From assembly GCA_023412755.1 (NCBI GenBank), contig JAEZCB010000197.1:1-10580 (forward strand): DNA of 10,580 bases, in the 5' to 3' direction. This document shows positions 6,646 to 10,580 of the stretch, piece by piece. The first letter of the stretch is position 1; every line of letters starts with the position of its first letter. The notes below the pieces were generated by a model. The model ran no database searches, had not been told where the DNA came from, and saw nothing but the letters and a program-made list of their open reading frames with translations. Source of the DNA: Bacteroidota bacterium (lineage in GTDB: Bacteria > Bacteroidota > Bacteroidia > Flavobacteriales_F > PHOS-HE28). The translations under genes and the position numbers were made by a program.

Positions 6646-8018
6646 AGCCCATGCTTGATATCTCATTGACCCCGGAAAGCCGGATGCCGGACCTTGCAGA
6701 GGGGGAATGGCAGGCGATGCGCGAGGTAGGTGATGCGCATGCTCCGAAGCGTTTCGGCCGTGTCCTTGGGGCGGTGTTCATCCTGGCGATCTTGGGTCTG
6801 TTCCTGCCCTGGACACAGAACATACGCGCGCGTGGCACACTCACCAGCCTTAGCCCGGAGCACCGCCCCCAGACCATAAATGCCATCATTCCCGGCCGGA
6901 TAGAGCAGTGGTATGTGAAGGAAGGACAGTTGGTGCACCCTGGCGATACCATCCTTCGCATTAGCGAGATAAGGCAGGAATATTTCGATCCGCAGTTGCT
7001 CGATCGTACCGAGCAGCAGATCATGGCCAAGGAAATGACCGCGCGTAGCTATGAGGAAAAGGTGCATGCCCTGGATGCTCAAATAGCGGCACTGGGACAG
7101 AACATGCGGATCAAGCTTGAACAGGCGCAGAACCGCATAAGGCAGGCCGAACTACAGGTGCAAAGTGACAGCATCCGGGTGGTGGCCGCACAGACCGAGA
7201 TCCGGGTGGCGCAGGACCAGCTCCGGCGTGGGCAGGAACAGTTCGATCAGGGCCTCATCAGCATGGTGGAACTGGAGCGGCGGAAGGTGCAGGAGCAGCG
7301 TGCCAATGCCACATTCATAGATGCGCAGAACCAGTTGCTGGAATCGCGGAACCAATTATTGAACGCACGATTGGAGATCGATGGCATACGCAATGAATAC
7401 CGCGATCGGCTTGCCAAGGCAGAGAGCGAAAAATTCGCCAGCATGAGTCAGTTGTACACCACCGAGGGCGAACTGACCAAGATGCAGATCGATCTTGCGA
7501 GCTATATCATCCGTGCAGGTAATTACATCATCACCGCACCACAAAGTGGGTACATCACCCGGGCCGTGCGCGGGGGAGTGGGAGAAGTGATCAAGGAGGG
7601 TGAACCGTTGATCACGATCATGCCTTCGGACTTCCAATTGGCCGTTGAGATGTATGTAAGGCCGATGGACATGCCCTTGATCGGTCTGGACCAGAAGGTG
7701 CGCTTCATGTTCGATGGCTGGCCTGCGATCATCTTCAGCGGTTGGCCCAACATGAGCTATGGTACTTATGGTGGCAGGGTGGTGGCCATAGACAACCTTA
7801 TCAGCCCCAATGGCCGTTATCGCGTTCTGGTGGCCCCAGATCCAGAAGATCAACCATGGCCCGGCGCGTTGCGTGTGGGTGCTGGTGCGGTGGGCATCGC
7901 TTTGCTAAAGGACGTGCCCATGTGGTATGAACTCTGGCGGCAGTTCAACGGCTTCCCACCCGATCTCTATCAGGATCCCATCATCGTGAGTGGTGAGGTA
8001 AGGACGGCGAATAAATGA
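6642..8018 (+). CDS. HlyD-type periplasmic adaptor (membrane fusion protein)
   Basis: Bridges the inner-membrane ABC protein to the outer-membrane channel. 458 residues: a cytoplasmic N-terminal tail of ~38 residues, one membrane span at ~41-57 (VLGAVFILAILGLFLPW), and a first lipoyl/barrel-sandwich half at ~75-110 (AIIPGRIEQWYVKEGQLVHPGD). A long alpha-helical coiled-coil hairpin follows at ~115-285, rich in Gln/Glu/Arg heptads, with the second lipoyl half at ~292-326 (TAPQSGYITRAVRGGVGEVIKEGEP), then a beta-barrel. The C-terminal part has an aromatic, proline-rich run (FDGWPAIIFSGWP, 357-369; PMWYELWRQFNGFPP, 426-440) that I recall in Bacteroidota relatives. ATG 6642 overlaps the ABC stop; AGGA lies two bases before it. 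ATG 6651 is an alternative start. The stop overlaps the TolC-family gene. The lipoyl pattern, hairpin and neighbours make the family assignment firm; substrate specificity is not visible. Confidence 0.94.
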   Translation: MKPMLDISLTPESRMPDLAEGEWQAMREVGDAHAPKRFGRVLGAVFILAILGLFLPWTQNIRARGTLTSLSPEHRPQTINAIIPGRIEQWYVKEGQLVHPGDTILRISEIRQEYFDPQLLDRTEQQIMAKEMTARSYEEKVHALDAQIAALGQNMRIKLEQAQNRIRQAELQVQSDSIRVVAAQTEIRVAQDQLRRGQEQFDQGLISMVELERRKVQEQRANATFIDAQNQLLESRNQLLNARLEIDGIRNEYRDRLAKAESEKFASMSQLYTTEGELTKMQIDLASYIIRAGNYIITAPQSGYITRAVRGGVGEVIKEGEPLITIMPSDFQLAVEMYVRPMDMPLIGLDQKVRFMFDGWPAIIFSGWPNMSYGTYGGRVVAIDNLISPNGRYRVLVAPDPEDQPWPGALRVGAGAVGIALLKDVPMWYELWRQFNGFPPDLYQDPIIVSGEVRTANK

Positions 8019-9433
8019 GGAAGTGGTGGTCCATAGCACTGGTGCTGCTTGGCCATTGCGGCGTACCGGCGCAGGAGGGGCCCGTACAGGTGCTAACGCG
8101 AGCACAAGTGCTTCAACTCGTGGTGGATAATCATCCTGCTGTTCGGCAGGCCATGTTGCGAAGCGAGATCGGCGCGGCGGCGGAAAGATCCGCCCGGGGT
8201 GCCTTCGATCCGAAAGCCGTGGCGGCATACAAGGAAAAGCGTTTCGAGGGCACGGAATACTACCACCTGTTGGATGCTGGCCTGCGTATACCAACGTGGT
8301 ATGGTGTGGAGCTTTTCGCAGGTTTTGAGGATTCGCGGGGCCTTTACCTCGATCCACAGAACCGCACACCGGGAGATGGTCTGGTGAAGGCCGGCGCCAG
8401 TGTGCAGCTTGGCCAGGGGCTGTTCATCGATCGCAGACGTGCGGATCTGAAACGCGCACAGGCATACCGGGATATGGTGGAGGCGGAACGCGTACGCATG
8501 CTCAACGATCTCCTGTACGAGGTGCTCAGCGATCACCTGGAATGGGTAGCGGCCTACCGGCGCTTGCGCGTGGCGGAACTCGCGGTGCAGCGTGCCGAGG
8601 TCCGTTTCCAGGCGGTGCGCGGCAGCCACCTGGGTGGCGACCGCGCGGCCATAGATACCGTGGAGGCCATGTTGCAAGTGCAGGACAGGGTCATGCGGTC
8701 CTGGCAGGCGCGTACCGATCTGCTCAACGCGCGGCTTTTGTTGAGCAACCATCTGTGGGATCCATATATGAGGCCATTGGAGATCGAAGCCCGCATGGTG
8801 CCGGATACATTGGAGTTGGAAGCACCGGTCACCTTGCCAGGGTTGGAAGAACTGGTTGCCCATGCCATGGAGCTACATCCCCGCCTGCTGGAATTACAGG
8901 GACGGCTGCAACAACTGGAAGTAGACCGCAGGATACGGCAGGAGATGATCAAGCCACAGCTGGACCTCAACTATACATTGCTCTCCAAGGCAGGGGTGGT
9001 ACAGGATGAAGGGGATCCGCGTTTCACCGTCCGTGATCGGCAATTGGGTCTCGCTTTCAGCATGCCGCTTTTGCTGAGGCGGGAAAGGGGGGAACTGGCG
9101 CTTGCCGATCTGCACCTTACCGATGCGGAACTGGAGCAGGACCGGCTAAGGCTTTCCATCCGGAACGCCCTCGGCCAGCGTTTAAACGAACTCGCATTGC
9201 GCCAGGAGCAGGTTGAACTTGGTGCTTCGATGGTGCAGAACTACAGGGCATTGTTCATGGGGGAGACATCACGGTTCGATGCAGGCGAAAGTTCACTCTT
9301 TCTGGTGAACCAGCGCGAAGTGGCCTTCATTGACAGCCGTTTTTCCCAGGTGGATCTGGAGTTGCGGCAATGGCGCGCATACTTCATGCTGGAACGGGAG
9401 GCGGGCGTATTGTGGCGGAACCTGATGGAGTAG
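8015..9433 (+). CDS. TolC-family outer-membrane efflux/secretion channel
   Basis: Outer-membrane exit duct of the tripartite exporter, expected to be a trimer. 472 residues with a signal peptide at 1-19 (MRKWW, hydrophobic core, cleavage likely after VPA). The internal duplication typical of TolC is present: repeat one starts at DNHPAVRQA (38-46) and repeat two at MELHPRLLELQ (285-295). Each has long helices, and between them are strand segments (83-135 and 314-352) that fit the outer-membrane beta-barrel. QLGQGLFIDRRRADLKRAQ (131-149) and SMPLLLRRERGELALADL (349-366) correspond to each other, as do the segments near 205-222 and 422-437. The start ATG overlaps the HlyD stop as ATGA; there is no separate ribosome site, so coupling is likely. 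It is the last overlapped gene; 55 bases separate it from the following lipoprotein gene. Family certain; named gene not assigned. Confidence 0.92.
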   Translation: MRKWWSIALVLLGHCGVPAQEGPVQVLTRAQVLQLVVDNHPAVRQAMLRSEIGAAAERSARGAFDPKAVAAYKEKRFEGTEYYHLLDAGLRIPTWYGVELFAGFEDSRGLYLDPQNRTPGDGLVKAGASVQLGQGLFIDRRRADLKRAQAYRDMVEAERVRMLNDLLYEVLSDHLEWVAAYRRLRVAELAVQRAEVRFQAVRGSHLGGDRAAIDTVEAMLQVQDRVMRSWQARTDLLNARLLLSNHLWDPYMRPLEIEARMVPDTLELEAPVTLPGLEELVAHAMELHPRLLELQGRLQQLEVDRRIRQEMIKPQLDLNYTLLSKAGVVQDEGDPRFTVRDRQLGLAFSMPLLLRRERGELALADLHLTDAELEQDRLRLSIRNALGQRLNELALRQEQVELGASMVQNYRALFMGETSRFDAGESSLFLVNQREVAFIDSRFSQVDLELRQWRAYFMLEREAGVLWRNLME

Positions 9434-9488
9434 TGGGATCGATGCCAGCCGCTGAAGATCTCTTTTCTTTCCGCCGCCGTACCGCATC

Positions 9489-10580
9489 ATGATCCACCAA
9501 GACAGGCAATTCGCGAATGTGCTGCTCCTTCTGCTGGCGGCAATGCTCCATTCATGCTCCACCCAAGGACCTTTCGAAGCGCATGACCTCCGCATGCTTC
9601 CAGAACTGGTACAGGCCGATGGTACTCTGCGCACCATCGAACTCGATCACACGGATGCTTATCGGAAGGGATTCATCATCCCTTCCGCGACGCAGACCGA
9701 AGATGGCCGCTTCCACTTCAGTTTCTCCCTTACCAACCACACCGATTCGGCCACGCGGTTCTTCTATAAACTCTACTACCAGAACGAATCCTACAAATTC
9801 CCCGAAACGGTGGAGGGGAACAAAGGCCCTGTTCAACACCCCTTCGCGCATGAGAATTTCTATGGTTCTTGGGAGGAAGTGGATGTGGGTTTCGTGGGAA
9901 CCGAGGTGATCGAAGCCGGTACCACACACATGGTGCATGATTCCTTCAGGATCGTAGGCGATCCACGAAAAGAGGACCGGTACGCCTCCCCGCCGGAGCC
10001 GGAGGATATCCATGTACCTGAGGATCGGATCCAGCGCATGGAACAGAACATCCGGGACACACCGGAATGGTACGCGGATATTGAACGCAAGGCACGCGCA
10101 TCTGGCAGAACGGTGCAGGCACAACTCAAGCGAGATGCGATCTATGTGCTGAAGGAGAACGAGAGGCAGGAGGCGCGGCCCCAGCCGTGGAAGCGCAATC
10201 CTCGGGTGGGTGAGTACAGCTTCATGGTGGTGGTAACGACCGCCAGGAACATCAAGGAGAATGTGATCCCTCAGCAGCTGCAATTCATCGATCTTCCTGG
10301 AGATTCACTTCCGTTCATCCATCCCTATCACTATTACCTCCATGGCGCAGGACGGGAGCTCCTGGACGTGCAGGTGTTGGTGAGTGAACAGCGCCTCAAG
10401 GTGCTGGCCCGCCCACCGCTTGGCACAGGCATTCATGTAAGTGGGCACTTCTTCCCGGAAGGGACGTTCGATCCCTCCTGCTTCACACCCACCTGCAACG
10501 ATGGTCCCGGGACCTACCGATCAGCGGCATTCGATCAATTCACCCACAGCATCGGACCGCATATGACCATGCGCAACGTA
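9489..10580 (+). CDS. Lipoprotein of unknown function, 3' end outside the window
   Basis: The frame stays open from ATG 9489 to the last base (364 codons), so the gene is truncated by the window edge. A lipoprotein-type signal is visible: a charged start (MIHQDRQ), hydrophobic LLLLLAAML, then LHSC with Cys23 as the likely lipidated residue; His at -2 is unusual. Residues ~70-95 (RFHFSFSLTNHTDSATRFFY) look like a beta-sandwich strand pattern. A charged, Pro/Glu-rich helical stretch follows at ~160-220, then a second beta-rich part from ~245. Two cysteines (FDPSCFTPTCND, ~338-349) could form a disulfide. I do not recognise a firm domain. From vague memory, related Bacteroidota lipoproteins carry a family 16 glycoside hydrolase-like domain further on; this cannot be tested here. 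The start lacks a clear Shine-Dalgarno site. It lies 55 bases after the TolC-family gene on the same strand and may or may not belong to that operon. Confidence 0.75.
   Translation, partial: MIHQDRQFANVLLLLLAAMLHSCSTQGPFEAHDLRMLPELVQADGTLRTIELDHTDAYRKGFIIPSATQTEDGRFHFSFSLTNHTDSATRFFYKLYYQNESYKFPETVEGNKGPVQHPFAHENFYGSWEEVDVGFVGTEVIEAGTTHMVHDSFRIVGDPRKEDRYASPPEPEDIHVPEDRIQRMEQNIRDTPEWYADIERKARASGRTVQAQLKRDAIYVLKENERQEARPQPWKRNPRVGEYSFMVVVTTARNIKENVIPQQLQFIDLPGDSLPFIHPYHYYLHGAGRELLDVQVLVSEQRLKVLARPPLGTGIHVSGHFFPEGTFDPSCFTPTCNDGPGTYRSAAFDQFTHSIGPHMTMRNV

Overview
The window reads as chromosomal DNA of a fairly GC-rich member of the Bacteroidota, possibly a Flavobacteriales-like lineage. This is inferred from the type of TetR regulator, ABC exporter and HlyD adaptor, from weak Shine-Dalgarno sites, and from a candidate promoter of the Bacteroidota TTG / TAnnTTTG type. 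No rRNA or tRNA gene, CRISPR array, insertion sequence or phage gene was seen. Coding density is very high; the largest gene-free stretch is about 185 bases, at 4092-4276.

Layout. The 3' end of a sodium- or proton-coupled dicarboxylate/acidic amino acid symporter comes first (1-297, +). Converging on it is a minus-strand group, in transcription order: glycogen phosphorylase glgP (4091-1596), a HemS/HmuS-type haem-handling protein (1489-437), and a 41-residue single-span membrane microprotein (440-315). The microprotein's start overlaps the stop of the haem gene in an ATGA.

Divergent from glgP, across an AT-rich regulatory gap, is a four-gene plus-strand operon: a TetR-family regulator (4277-4957), an ABC transporter with fused membrane and ATPase domains (4954-6645), a HlyD-type periplasmic adaptor (6642-8018), and a TolC-type outer-membrane channel (8015-9433). 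All three junctions are 4-base ATGA overlaps. The three transport proteins should form one tripartite envelope-spanning exporter controlled by its own TetR gene. Two inverted repeats with the same ATAGT/ACTAT half-sites lie upstream; the second overlaps the best promoter candidate.

The window ends inside a lipoprotein gene of unknown function (9489-10580, open at the end).

The most unusual feature is the exporter's ATPase domain. Walker A and the presumed catalytic glutamate are present, but the Q-loop glutamine, the LSGGQ signature, the Walker B aspartate and the H-loop histidine are all substituted, while the reading frame and membrane domain look intact. The substrate is unknown. The second point of interest is the membrane microprotein coupled to the haem gene.
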